64,000 bases of DNA from Tritonibacter scottomollicae (GTDB lineage: Bacteria; Pseudomonadota; Alphaproteobacteria; Rhodobacterales; Rhodobacteraceae): contig NZ_PVUF01000008.1 in the NCBI RefSeq assembly GCF_003003215.1, positions 62,001 to 126,000 of the forward strand, written 5' to 3'. The notes under the pieces are model-generated. The model did not search any database, was not told the origin of the DNA, and saw only the letters and a list, made by a program, of their open reading frames with translations. Below, one piece after another: positions 17,695 through 27,581 of this stretch (its first letter is position 1; each line of letters begins with the position of its first letter). The translations under genes were made by a program, and so were the position numbers.

Positions 17695-18879
17695 ATGTTC
17701 GAGAACCTGAAACCCCAGCCTGCCGACAAAATTCTGGCGCTGATGCAGATGTACCGTGATGACCCGCGGGAACAGAAGGTCGATCTGGGTGTGGGGGTCT
17801 ACAAGAACGCCGAGGGCGTGACCCCGGTGATGCGTGCGGTCAAAGTCGCCGAACAACGGATCATCGACGAGCAGGCCACCAAGGCCTACACGGGTCTGGC
17901 CGGGGATCCTGCCTATGCAGATGCGATGATCGATCTGATCCTTGGCAACGCAGTGGAGCGCGACAAGATTGCTGCCGCTGCCACCCCAGGCGGGACCGGC
18001 GCCGTGCGTCAGGCGTTTGAGCTGATCAAGATGGCCAACCCCGGTGCGCGAGTCTTCGTGTCTGATCCGACCTGGCCGAACCACGTGTCGATCCTGAAAT
18101 ACGTTGGCATCGAGGCCGTGGTTTACCGCTATTTTGATGCCAGCACTGGCGCGGTGAACTTCGATGGCATGTTGGAAGACCTGAAGGGCGCCAAGGAAGG
18201 CGATGTGGTGCTGCTGCACGGTTGCTGCCACAACCCGACGGGCGCCAATCTGAACAGCACGCAGTGGCAGGCTGTGGTCGAATTGCTCAACGAACGGGGC
18301 CTGATCCCGATGGTCGACATCGCCTATCAGGGCTTTGGCGATGGTCTGGAAGAAGACGCCGCGGGCGTGCGTCTGGTGGCGTCCTCTGTGCCGGAGTGCC
18401 TGATTGCGGCGAGCTGTTCGAAGAACTTCGGCATCTATCGCGAACGCACGGGCCTGTTGATGGCGATCAGCCAGCAGGGGGACGCGGAAGGTCTGAACCA
18501 GAAGACACTGGCCTATCTGAACCGCCAGAACTACTCCTTCCCGCCCGATCACGGCGCTCGTGTGGTGACCACGATCCTGAATGATCCAGAGCTGCGCGCG
18601 GACTGGAAACAGGAGCTGGAGGAAACCCGTCTGGGCATGCTGGCCCTGCGTCAGCAATTGGCGGATGAGCTGCAGCGCCTGTCCGGATCCGACCGGTTTG
18701 GCTTTATCGCCGAGCACCGTGGCATGTTCTCGCTGTTGGGTACCACGCCCGAGCTGGTGGAAAAGATGCGCGTGGATGCGGGCATTTACATGGTGGGCGA
18801 CAGCCGGTTGAACATCGCTGGTTTGAACGCGCAATCGGTTCCGGTGCTGGCTAAGGCGATCATCGACGCAGGCGTCTGA
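17695..18879 (+). CDS. Aromatic amino acid / aspartate aminotransferase
   Basis: PLP-dependent class I aminotransferase (AspC/TyrB Ib-type branch) of 394 aa. Family marks are the opening MFENLKPQPADKIL, the substrate loop DLGVGVYKN, HGCCHNPTGA, and the PLP-lysine segment SCSKNFGIYRERTG. The C-terminal arginine for the alpha-carboxylate is in the SRLNIAG stretch. It starts three bases after sseA, so they are co-transcribed. Probable reactions are transamination of tyrosine, phenylalanine, aspartate or cysteine with 2-oxoglutarate; sequence does not separate these. Confidence 0.92.
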   Translation: MFENLKPQPADKILALMQMYRDDPREQKVDLGVGVYKNAEGVTPVMRAVKVAEQRIIDEQATKAYTGLAGDPAYADAMIDLILGNAVERDKIAAAATPGGTGAVRQAFELIKMANPGARVFVSDPTWPNHVSILKYVGIEAVVYRYFDASTGAVNFDGMLEDLKGAKEGDVVLLHGCCHNPTGANLNSTQWQAVVELLNERGLIPMVDIAYQGFGDGLEEDAAGVRLVASSVPECLIAASCSKNFGIYRERTGLLMAISQQGDAEGLNQKTLAYLNRQNYSFPPDHGARVVTTILNDPELRADWKQELEETRLGMLALRQQLADELQRLSGSDRFGFIAEHRGMFSLLGTTPELVEKMRVDAGIYMVGDSRLNIAGLNAQSVPVLAKAIIDAGV

Positions 18880-18908
18880 CCCTGATCCTCACGACTGTGT
18901 ATGGAGAG

Positions 18909-18938
18909 CGCGTCCCGATTGGGGCGCGTTTTCTTTTT
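18909..18938 (+). terminator. Rho-independent terminator of the sseA operon
   Basis: CGCGTCCC pairs with GGGGCGCG (one T-G wobble) around a 4-nt loop, followed by a T-rich run. Confidence 0.8.
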
Positions 18939-18950
18939 GCGACGGGGGAC

Positions 18951-19018
18951 CTCCCGCCCGCCCCGCCTGCATTGAAAATGCAGGCGCGCCCGTTGGGCCG
19001 GGCGCCGCTGCGCGGCGC
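18951..19018 (-). repeat. Intergenic hairpin element, copy 1
   Basis: Read on the minus strand: a 7-bp hairpin (GCGCCGC / GCGGCGC), then CGGCCCAACG, about 28 bases with a small inner hairpin (CCTGCATT with AATGCAGG), then GGGCGGGAG. The same order of parts occurs at 19175, 31986 and 52779. Confidence 0.6.
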
Positions 19019-19174
19019 AAAGGAAAGAAAAGGATCTGCTGAGAAGCGGTTCAGGGGCAGGTCTGCCCTGAACGCGCCTTATCGAGTGTGGGGCGGCCCA
19101 TCCGCGCCTCAAGGGTAAACCGCGCGTGCCGCGCGGCGGCGGGGCCGCCCTTGACCCGCGGCTGCACCTGGGGT

Positions 19175-19251
19175 GCACCGCGTGAGCGGTGCGCGGCCCA
19201 ACGCCTGACAGGGGCTGTCGTCAGACAGGGCCTGCGCAGGGGGCGGGAGCC
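19175..19251 (+). repeat. Intergenic hairpin element, copy 2
   Basis: Hairpin GCACCGC-GTGA-GCGGTGC, then GCGGCCCAACG, a variable stretch and GGCGGGAGCC. It faces copy 1 in inverted orientation about 150 bp away, so the two could fold together or mark one composite unit. The rest of the 18880-19326 spacer has no gene I can support. Confidence 0.6.
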
Positions 19252-19267
19252 TCACCCCGTTCAGATG

Positions 19268-19297
19268 CAAAACGCGGCCCCCGAAAGAGCCGCGTTT
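19268..19297 (-). terminator. Rho-independent terminator of amtB
   Basis: On the minus strand AAACGCGGC pairs with GCCGCGTTT over a 10-nt loop, extended by further T residues, 30 bases beyond the amtB stop. Confidence 0.8.
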
Positions 19298-19326
19298 CAG
19301 TATTCTAGAAGAGCAGGGGGCGTGGG

Positions 19327-20652
<1,326 letters not shown>

Positions 20653-20682
20653 TGTCTTTGGCTTTCCTTTGCGAAGGGCGCG

Positions 20683-21021
20683 TTAGAGCGCTTCCTGATT
20701 GGTTTCGCCGGTGCGCACGCGCACGGCCTGGGCCACGTCCAGCACGAAAATCTTGCCATCGCCGATCTTGCCGGTGCGGGCGGTCTGGGTGATGGTCTCA
20801 ACCACCTGATCTGCCAGATCAGACGGCACCACGATTTCCAGCTTAACTTTCGGTACGAAGTTCACTTCGTACTCAGCGCCGCGGTAGATCTCCGTGTGAC
20901 CCGCCTGCGCGCCAAAGCCCTTGATTTCGGTTACCATCAAACCTGAGACACCGAGGGTGGTCAGCGCCTCGCGGACCTCCTCCAGTTTGAAGGGTTTGAT
21001 GGCAGCAATGATCAATTTCAT
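20683..21021 (-). CDS. glnK: Nitrogen regulatory protein P-II
   Basis: PII signal protein of exactly 112 aa. MKLIIAAIKPFKLEEVREAL opens it, the T-loop contains the uridylylation site Tyr51 in RGAEYEVNF, and the ATP-binding TGKIGDGKIFV B-loop is intact. It blocks AmtB when nitrogen is sufficient. The linkage to amtB indicates GlnK rather than GlnB. The ATG at 21021 gives the canonical length; a longer in-frame extension is not family-like. The 290 bp upstream hold its promoter; I found no convincing sigma-54 site there. Confidence 0.96.
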   Translation of the reverse strand: MKLIIAAIKPFKLEEVREALTTLGVSGLMVTEIKGFGAQAGHTEIYRGAEYEVNFVPKVKLEIVVPSDLADQVVETITQTARTGKIGDGKIFVLDVAQAVRVRTGETNQEAL

Positions 21022-21310
21022 CTCGACACCCTTTCCCGGGCCCTGCGCCCGCTGTTTGCAGTTGCAGAAGATCGCCCCGCTCGAGTCGGGGGAACGTTTT
21101 AGGGGGGCTGATGCGCCTGCTTTCCGGGCGTCGGCTGAATAATTTCGCTTAAAAAAGGGGCTTTGCTCGTTTATTGGGCGTAATTTGGATGGCATTTGGC
21201 GAAAAACCGCCTCTCTACATTCTGAGACGGAGCCGCTATTCTGTGCCAAAGAGGCTGGGCGTAAGCCCCACGAGACCCAAAATACGAGCAGTCAGAACAG
21301 GATTTTCAGC

Positions 21311-23536
21311 ATGACGCAGGGGCGCAATTCCGGGCGCAATTCCGGGCGCGGTACATCTGGGCGAGGACGTGGTCCGCTGGTCGCGGAGAAGCGTCAAGCG
21401 GGCGGACCCAAACGCAAACCGGCCAAGGCGCCGCGTCGCAAACCCGCGACACGCGCCAAGACGGGCTGGAGCCTGTTTGGGCGTCGCAAGGCACGTGCCC
21501 CGCGCAAGCGCGGCGTGTTGGGGTGGTTGTTAATGCCGTTCCAAATCGTGCTCCGGGCCGTCTGGGCCGTGAGCTGGCGCATGGGGGTTCTGGTCGGGCT
21601 CTTTCTTGCCGGGGCGGTGGCCTATCATTATTCCAAGCTGCCGGAGTATCAGGCGCTGCTGGATGGTCGGAACCAGGGCTCAGTCACATTGCTGGATCGC
21701 GCGGGCAAGACCTTTGCCTGGCGCGGGGATCAGTTTGGCGGTGTGGTGACCGCGGATACGGTGTCGCCGCATTTGAAGAACGCCATTGTCGCCACCGAGG
21801 ACAAACGCTTCTATCGCCACTTCGGCGTCTCGCCGCGCGGTATCGCCGGCGCGGTGCGCATCAATCTGAGCGAGGGACGTGGGCCGCTGTCGGGGCACGG
21901 GGGCTCTACCATTACCCAGCAGACCGCCAAGCTGATGTGTCTGGGCGTGCAATTTGATCCGACCATGTGGGAGAGCGAAGCGGCCTATGAGTCCGACTGC
22001 CGTCAGTCGTCGCTGTGGCGCAAGGCCAAGGAAGCGATCTTCTCGATGGCGATGGAGGCGAAATACTCCAAGAACGAGATCCTCTCCATCTATATGAACC
22101 GTGCCTATATGGGTGGCGGTGCCTATGGTGCCGAAGCCGCAGCGCAGCGGTTCTTTGGCAAGTCGGCCAATCAGGTCAACCCGCCCGAAGCGGCGATGCT
22201 GGCAGGACTTCTGACGGCCCCTTCGACGCTGGCGCCCACCAGCAATATCGAACGCTCGCGCAATCGCGCCGCGACGGTCCTGCGGTTGATGGAAGAACAG
22301 GGATATCTGACCGAACAGGAACGTCAGCGGGCCGCGGCCAATCCGGCGGAATTGAGTGAGGCCGCCGCGGCACGGGCCGGGGGCTATTTCGCCGATTGGA
22401 TCATGGACACGGTGCCAGGCTTCCTTGGCGATCAGACCACCGAGGATGTGGTGATCCGCACCACGCTCGACCAGCGTCTGCAGCAGGCGGCGGAAGATGC
22501 CGTGAACTATGTGTTTGAGAACAAGGTCCGCGAAGGGTCCAAGGCGCAGGCCGCCGTGGTGGTAATGAGCGCCGATGGCGCCGTGCGCGCCATGGTCGGC
22601 GGGCGCAAGGTGCGGGCATCGGGCGTGTTCAACCGGGCCACGCAGGCCAAGCGGCAGACCGGGTCCGCCTTCAAGCCGTTTGTCTATGCGGCGGCTTTGG
22701 AGCTTGGATATTCGCCCTATGACCGGGTGCTGGATGCGGAGTATTGCCTTGATATCCCCGGCTCCGGTCCGTGGTGCCCGCAGAACTACACCCGCAAGCA
22801 TTATGGCGAGATCACTTTGACTCGGGCGTTGCGAGATTCCCTGAACGTCCCGGCTGTAAAAGTGTCCGAAGCCGTGGGCCGGGACAATGTACGTCATGTG
22901 GCGGGCGAGTTCGGCATCGAGAGCGACCTGGCCGATGGCCCGTCTCTGGCGCTTGGTGCGTCCGAGAGCACGCTGCTGGAGATGACTGGCGCCTACGCGG
23001 GGATCCTGAACGGCGGCTCTTCCGTGACACCCTACGGCGTGGATGCGCTGACGTTGGTGGGCGATTCCGAACCGCTGATGGGCGCCTCTGGCGGCATGGG
23101 CGAACGGGTGATACGCCCCGCCGCCGCGCAGGAGTTGATCTGGATGATGGAGAAGGTCATCGCAGAAGGCACCGGGCGCCGGGCGCAGATACCGGGCTGG
23201 CAGGCGGCTGGTAAATCCGGCACCACCTCAGCGGCAAAGGATGCCTGGTTTGTCGGTTTCACGGCGGATTACGTGGCCGGGGTCTGGATGGGCTATGATG
23301 ACAATACGCCCCTGACCGGCGTGACCGGTGGGGGTCTTCCGGCGGATATCTGGCGCGAGACCATGGTCCGCGTGCATGAGGGGCTTGAACCGCAGCCGCT
23401 TCCGATGAAAGCGCCGGAGCCTATCGCCGTGCCCGAGCCGCAGCCCCAGCAACAGCGTCGCAACAATGGCGGCGGTCTGGGACGTGAGATCGAACGCACG
23501 TTGAATGGCGTGCTGCGGGATATCTTCGGCAACTAA
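21311..23536 (+). CDS. Class A penicillin-binding protein, PBP1A-like
   Basis: Bifunctional peptidoglycan synthase of 741 aa. A very basic, Arg/Gly-rich cytoplasmic tail (1-68) precedes one membrane helix (about 70-105). The GT51 glycosyltransferase domain has the catalytic ATEDKRFYRHFG motif at about Glu163 and GGSTITQQ. The transpeptidase domain has S-x-x-K in TGSAFKPF (Ser about 451), S-L-N, and K-S-G-T (about 634). A Pro/Gln-rich tail follows. The ATG at 21311 is preferred over the upstream in-frame ATG at 21185, which adds sequence without family resemblance. A hairpin lies 55 bases after the stop. Confidence 0.93.
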   Translation: MTQGRNSGRNSGRGTSGRGRGPLVAEKRQAGGPKRKPAKAPRRKPATRAKTGWSLFGRRKARAPRKRGVLGWLLMPFQIVLRAVWAVSWRMGVLVGLFLAGAVAYHYSKLPEYQALLDGRNQGSVTLLDRAGKTFAWRGDQFGGVVTADTVSPHLKNAIVATEDKRFYRHFGVSPRGIAGAVRINLSEGRGPLSGHGGSTITQQTAKLMCLGVQFDPTMWESEAAYESDCRQSSLWRKAKEAIFSMAMEAKYSKNEILSIYMNRAYMGGGAYGAEAAAQRFFGKSANQVNPPEAAMLAGLLTAPSTLAPTSNIERSRNRAATVLRLMEEQGYLTEQERQRAAANPAELSEAAAARAGGYFADWIMDTVPGFLGDQTTEDVVIRTTLDQRLQQAAEDAVNYVFENKVREGSKAQAAVVVMSADGAVRAMVGGRKVRASGVFNRATQAKRQTGSAFKPFVYAAALELGYSPYDRVLDAEYCLDIPGSGPWCPQNYTRKHYGEITLTRALRDSLNVPAVKVSEAVGRDNVRHVAGEFGIESDLADGPSLALGASESTLLEMTGAYAGILNGGSSVTPYGVDALTLVGDSEPLMGASGGMGERVIRPAAAQELIWMMEKVIAEGTGRRAQIPGWQAAGKSGTTSAAKDAWFVGFTADYVAGVWMGYDDNTPLTGVTGGGLPADIWRETMVRVHEGLEPQPLPMKAPEPIAVPEPQPQQQRRNNGGGLGREIERTLNGVLRDIFGN

Positions 23537-23590
23537 GCGCCCTTCGCAGAGGCTCAGTCAATGCAGCCCTGCGGGCAACGAAAGCGATAC

Positions 23591-23624
23591 AGGGCCATCC
23601 GCGGGGCATCCGGCGGATGGCCCT
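23591..23624. terminator. Strong hairpin after the PBP gene
   Basis: A perfect 12-bp stem (AGGGCCATCCGC with GCGGATGGCCCT) around a 10-nt loop. There is no T run, so a terminator role is uncertain; the three 14-bp tandem repeats start directly after it. Confidence 0.5.
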
Positions 23625-23666
23625 GCTGCGTTGGCCCTGCTGCGTTGGCTCTGCTGTGTTGGCTCT
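23625..23666. repeat. Three 14-bp tandem repeats
   Basis: Three head-to-tail copies of a 14-bp unit (GCTGCGTTGGCCCT, GCTGCGTTGGCTCT, GCTGTGTTGGCTCT) differing by one base from copy to copy. A partial copy is fused to the arm of the preceding hairpin. Confidence 0.8.
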
Positions 23667-23798
23667 GACTGTGTGATCCCACGAGAATAGGGTTGCGCGC
23701 GCAACGTCGCGCGCCAGGTCAGGGCTCGTCTGCCCAAGGGCCGCCGTCCGGGGGGGGTGACACGTGAGGCGGCATGTGAGGCAGATGCGACCGCCCCA

Positions 23799-24095
23799 TC
23801 ACCCCGCCGTCGATGCGGAAGCCTGTATCGGATGAGAGACAGGCAAGCCTGCAGCCTGCGTCGCGCGCATGGCATTGCCGTTTGGGGTACTGAGGTCACG
23901 CAATCGTTGTAGCAAAGGCTGCGCCGGGGCTGAGGTGATGGCGTGAGACATCGGTCTGTCTGACGCATGCACAGGCGAGGTCGCCACGATCAGCGCCGTG
24001 ACCGCGACGCATACGCTTGCGAATTTGCCGGCCGAGCCTGCACGCGAAGGGGCCTTGGTCTTTGCGCCGGTGGACGTTGCCATTGGGTATGCCAT
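23799..24095 (-). CDS. Small putative secreted protein
   Basis: A 98-aa protein of unknown function. The ATG at 24095 has an excellent AGGAGGT eight bases upstream, which is the main reason to call it a gene. The N terminus is basic (residues 8-24), followed by a hydrophobic stretch (VCVAVTALIVATS) and a VHA-S type cleavage site, so a signal peptide is likely. The mature part of about 55 residues is polar and low in complexity (QPLLQRLRDLSTPNGNAM). It lies between a PBP and the GAK locus. No family is recognised. Confidence 0.5.
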   Translation of the reverse strand: MAYPMATSTGAKTKAPSRAGSAGKFASVCVAVTALIVATSPVHASDRPMSHAITSAPAQPLLQRLRDLSTPNGNAMRATQAAGLPVSHPIQASASTAG

Positions 24096-24238
24096 CAATC
24101 TGAACCTCCTGAAGCATCACTCTGTTGTGGAGGGAGATATCCGGCGGCGCGTCAGACCGCGCGGTGGTCCTGTGTCGAAATTGCGGAGCTTCGGTTCAGT
24201 TTAGGACGATTTGTCGACAGCGCGGAGGAGGGGCGGGT

Positions 24239-25423
24239 TCACGCGAGTGAGATCAGCAGGCTGCAAACCGCTTCCGGGTCATAGCGGTCGGGGCGGTCCC
24301 CGCGCGACAGTGGCAGTCTGTGGCATGCGACATCGTGATCTGCGACGACGCGGTCGCATTCTTTGGCAGGGGTCTTTGCATCGCAGATGACATGGCTGAG
24401 CAAGGCTGCGGTGGGGATATCGTCCCCGACGTCCCGGCGCATGGCAGCCAGCAGCGCGGAGATCTGGTCCGTCAGGCGCATGCCGTGACATTCCGGGTCA
24501 TCGCCGAGGCTGGGGATGTAAACCTTGGGCACATTGCGCGCTGCAATGGCGCGACCGACACCAGCCGGCAGCAGGTTTGAGATCACGCTGGAATAGAGAC
24601 TGCCGGGCGGGTAGCAGATCAGGTCACTGGCGGCGATCAGCTTCTGGTTCCGCTTCGGCAGGCGCGCCGTTTCGGCAGGCAGTTCGCTAGACCCATCGGA
24701 GAGAAACAGGCGGGTGATCCGGGTGCCCAGTGGCGCGCTTTCCTTACCGGTCATCTGGCGCTGACCGATGACGCGCCGTCCGTCCTCAAGCTCGGCGCCG
24801 ATCTGCAGGTTCACATCGGCAATCGGGCGCACGATGCCGCGCACATCGACCATCTTCGACATCAGGAACAGCACCGGCTCCAACACCCGGTCATTGTCGA
24901 GGTAGCCCCCCGCCAGGATCAGGTTGCCGATGCTGGCATTGCGGTAATCCAGTCCTTTGGGCGCGGCGTCCTCAAAATGGCGCAGATAGCCGACGATCAG
25001 CTGTCGCATCGGTTTCGACAGCGCCTTCAGCAGCGGGTGCGCGCAATCGAACAGGCTGGCCACCTCGCGGGCCAACTCCTTGTCGCTGACGTCCTTGGGC
25101 AACCGGTGCGAAAACAACCGGTAGATGTCGGGCTGGCCCAGTTCCGTTTCATCCGCCAGCGCCATCAGCCGACTGCGCAGATCGCCGACGGCGGGCATGC
25201 CAAAGGCCTCGCGCAGCACCTGAGAGGAGCCACCACTGTCGAACGGCGTGATCAGATGCGCCGAATTATGCGTGTAGAGCTTAAGCTTGCGGGAAATTTC
25301 GTTGAGCGCACTGCCGCCGGAAAAGAACAGCAGACGCGGCCCGAGGTTGGGGGCGGCAAGAGAGCGCGCGATGCGCAGGTTGTCGGGAACCGAGGCGTGG
25401 CGTAGAATCGAGATATCGGACAT
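24239..25423 (-). CDS. CofD/YvcK-related protein of a GAK system
   Basis: 394-aa protein of the CofD-like superfamily (2-phospho-L-lactate transferase / YvcK, UDP-sugar binding). The three nucleotide-facing motifs are visible: SGGSALN at 35-41, TPFDSGGSS at 59-67, and GDLRSRLMALAD at about 81-92; a CYPPGSLYSSV region follows. Family knowledge: TIGRFAMs describes a CofD-related branch tied to the GAK gene set, and the genes next door (ATP-grasp, HprK-related kinase B, amphi-Trp) support that assignment. It is divergent from the operon starting with the Nudix gene, leaving about 66 bp for both promoters. The substrate is unknown; a nucleotide-activated small molecule is likely. Confidence 0.85.
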   Translation of the reverse strand: MSDISILRHASVPDNLRIARSLAAPNLGPRLLFFSGGSALNEISRKLKLYTHNSAHLITPFDSGGSSQVLREAFGMPAVGDLRSRLMALADETELGQPDIYRLFSHRLPKDVSDKELAREVASLFDCAHPLLKALSKPMRQLIVGYLRHFEDAAPKGLDYRNASIGNLILAGGYLDNDRVLEPVLFLMSKMVDVRGIVRPIADVNLQIGAELEDGRRVIGQRQMTGKESAPLGTRITRLFLSDGSSELPAETARLPKRNQKLIAASDLICYPPGSLYSSVISNLLPAGVGRAIAARNVPKVYIPSLGDDPECHGMRLTDQISALLAAMRRDVGDDIPTAALLSHVICDAKTPAKECDRVVADHDVACHRLPLSRGDRPDRYDPEAVCSLLISLA

Positions 25424-25489
25424 GGTCACCCGTTCGTGCAGCTCGCGGCGACCATGCCATTCCTTTTGCCAAAACACCACAGGCTTGCC

Positions 25490-25960
25490 ATGCCCACTCG
25501 CCAACCAGAGTTCCTAGAGGTCATCCGCATCGCCGCAAGGGCAGTGATCTGGCGTGAGGGGCGCGTTCTGGTGCAGGTGAAACAGGCCGCCGACGGGCGC
25601 ATCTACCTCGGCCTGCCGGGTGGTCGGATGGAGCCTGGCGAGACCCTCGCCGAGGCGACCCGGCGCGAGGCGCTGGAAGAAGTCGGCGCCGAGGTGCGGG
25701 TGGGGCCGCTGCTGCAAGTGCTGGAAACCTACAGGAAACGCCCCGAGGGGCTGCGCCATCAGGTGGAACATCTGTTCGTCTGTCATGTGGATGACACATA
25801 TGTCCCCCAGATGGGTCAGCATCCGGATTCAAAGCAGATCGCGGTGCGGTGGGCCGACCCAGTTGTCGAAGCCGCGCTGTTTGACCCGCCCTATGGTGCG
25901 CTGCTAACGGACAAGACCGCAGAGACGTACCAAGGGGTCGTGCAAGATGAAACTGCCTGA
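25490..25960 (+). CDS. Nudix hydrolase in the GAK operon
   Basis: A 156-aa pyrophosphohydrolase. The Nudix box is complete (GGRMEPGETLAEATRREALEEVG at about 42-64, cited by its ends GGRMEPGET and RREALEEVG), giving the metal-binding glutamates. Starts at GTG 25436, ATG 25454 and ATG 25490 are in frame; none has a strong ribosome-binding site, and 25490 is preferred because the domain begins directly after it and space for a divergent promoter remains. It overlaps the next gene by 14 bases. The substrate may be a nucleoside diphosphate derivative produced or used by the GAK enzymes. Confidence 0.85.
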   Translation: MPTRQPEFLEVIRIAARAVIWREGRVLVQVKQAADGRIYLGLPGGRMEPGETLAEATRREALEEVGAEVRVGPLLQVLETYRKRPEGLRHQVEHLFVCHVDDTYVPQMGQHPDSKQIAVRWADPVVEAALFDPPYGALLTDKTAETYQGVVQDETA

Positions 25961-27581
25961 GGCAGCACAGGAAAACCTGGCGTTTCTGCTGGCGGAGCTG
26001 GACGGTCAGATGTCCAACCTGCTGGCTTACTTCAAGGAGCCTTCGGCCGATGGCGCGCAGAAGGTGGTCCTGCGGGCGGGCTATGCCCATAACCTGTGGT
26101 CGCGGGTGCAAGCCGCCTGTCGCAGCGCCACGACCCGTGGCAAGTCTTCGCAGTCCAGGCGCTTGCTGCTGCAGAATGTCGACACCATTGCCCGCAACCT
26201 TGACCAGCTGTCGCGCCTGTCCCGTATGGCGCTGTTGCATGCCGAGGATGTGCAGCGCGTGAAGCTCCTGCGTCCCGAGGCCTACCGCAAGGTGCTGAGG
26301 CAGGTGGCCTGTGCGTTGCACGAGGTGCTGCCGGCGCTGGAGGCCAATGACAGCAAGAGCGCTATTGCGATTGGTCAGAACAAGGCCGAGGTTGATGACT
26401 TCTACGACCGGATGTTTCGCACTTATACCCGCGACATGCGCGACACCCGCCATACCGAGGATCTGGCCAATGCGCTCTTGGTGCTTAACGAGGTGCGCCG
26501 CATGGGCGAAAGCCTGCAGGGCATCTCGGAGGCGCTGCTGTCGATCTCGATCGGGCAGAATGTGCAGTTCGAACGCTATTTCACCCTGCGCAGTGTGTTG
26601 TCCGGCAGCAGGGTGGCTGATGACGACCTGACGCTGAAGCCGCTGGCCGAAACCCGGTCCGGCAGCGCCATCTCGTCGGTCAGCACCCGCGACAAGGCGG
26701 GCGATCTGATCGACGCGGTCTTCAAGGACGGCGAAAAAAGCAAGGTCAAGGAAGAGCGCGCCGGGGTCAAAAGCTGGCACGCGATCTATCCCGGTCTTGC
26801 GCCGCGCATCCTGTCCTATGAAAAACGCGGCCAGTCGGCGGCGCTGTTGATCGAGCATCTGTCGGGCTACACGTTTGAACATGCGCTGTTGAACGAAGGC
26901 GACGCAACTTTGGCGGCGGCGCAGAGCGCGCTGCACAAGACACTCACCGATATCTGGACCCGGACCCAGTCCGATGATCCGGCAGAGATGCAGGCGATGA
27001 AGCAGCTCTCGGCCCGGATGAAGGACGTCTACCGTGTCCACCCGGAGTTTGACACCGGCGCGGCCCGCATTCAGGGGGTGAAACAGCCCGCCTTTGCGGA
27101 ATTGCTGAAGGCGGCGGAGAAGCGCGAAACACAGGTCGCGGCACCTTTCTCGGTCTATATCCACGGGGATTTCAACCTCGATAATGTGATCTATGATCCC
27201 GCAGAGCGAAAGATCCGGTTTATTGATCTGCATCGCTCGCGCTACATGGACTATGTGCAGGATGTCTCTGTCTTCATGGTGTCGAACTACCGTCTGCAGG
27301 TGCAGGACGGCCCGGTGCGGGCCCGCATCGGCGACACTGCGCTGGGGCTGCATCGGATGGCGGCCAGATTCGCCCGGGCGCGCAAGGACACCACGTTTGA
27401 ATACCGGTTGGCACTGGGGCTGGCGCGCAGCTTTGCCTCGTCCACCCGGTTTGTATTCGACAAGGAGCACGCCCGGCGCATGTTCCTGCGTGCACGTTAT
27501 CTGCTGGACTTGGCCCTCGCCGTGCCCGAGGGGCGCGAAGCCCGACTGAAATTGCCGATCAAGGAGCTGTTTGGTGACTGA
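25947..27581 (+). CDS. PhoU-like / aminoglycoside-phosphotransferase fusion protein
   Basis: A 544-aa protein with two parts. Residues about 10-220 are all-helical with PhoU-like repeats (for example QNVDTIARNLDQLSRLSRM and TEDLANALLVLNEVRRMGE). Residues about 260-540 are a kinase of the APH/choline-kinase fold: HGDFNLDNVIYD at about 406-417 holds the catalytic Asp and Asn, and FIDLHRSRYMDY at about 425-436 holds the metal-binding Asp of the DxD-like motif. No other architecture of this kind is known to me outside GAK-type loci. It overlaps its neighbours by 14 and 8 bases. It may phosphorylate a small molecule or protein, with the PhoU part sensing phosphate status; this is inference. Confidence 0.8.
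   Translation: MKLPEAAQENLAFLLAELDGQMSNLLAYFKEPSADGAQKVVLRAGYAHNLWSRVQAACRSATTRGKSSQSRRLLLQNVDTIARNLDQLSRLSRMALLHAEDVQRVKLLRPEAYRKVLRQVACALHEVLPALEANDSKSAIAIGQNKAEVDDFYDRMFRTYTRDMRDTRHTEDLANALLVLNEVRRMGESLQGISEALLSISIGQNVQFERYFTLRSVLSGSRVADDDLTLKPLAETRSGSAISSVSTRDKAGDLIDAVFKDGEKSKVKEERAGVKSWHAIYPGLAPRILSYEKRGQSAALLIEHLSGYTFEHALLNEGDATLAAAQSALHKTLTDIWTRTQSDDPAEMQAMKQLSARMKDVYRVHPEFDTGAARIQGVKQPAFAELLKAAEKRETQVAAPFSVYIHGDFNLDNVIYDPAERKIRFIDLHRSRYMDYVQDVSVFMVSNYRLQVQDGPVRARIGDTALGLHRMAARFARARKDTTFEYRLALGLARSFASSTRFVFDKEHARRMFLRARYLLDLALAVPEGREARLKLPIKELFGD

Noticed and set aside
21022-21310. Possible sigma-54 promoter for glnK-amtB
   Set aside because: I searched for the TGGCAC-N5-TTGCA pattern on the minus strand and found no acceptable match.
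23896-24120. A second minus-strand frame overlapping the small secreted protein
   Set aside because: Its start lies inside the Shine-Dalgarno of the better candidate and it has no signal peptide.
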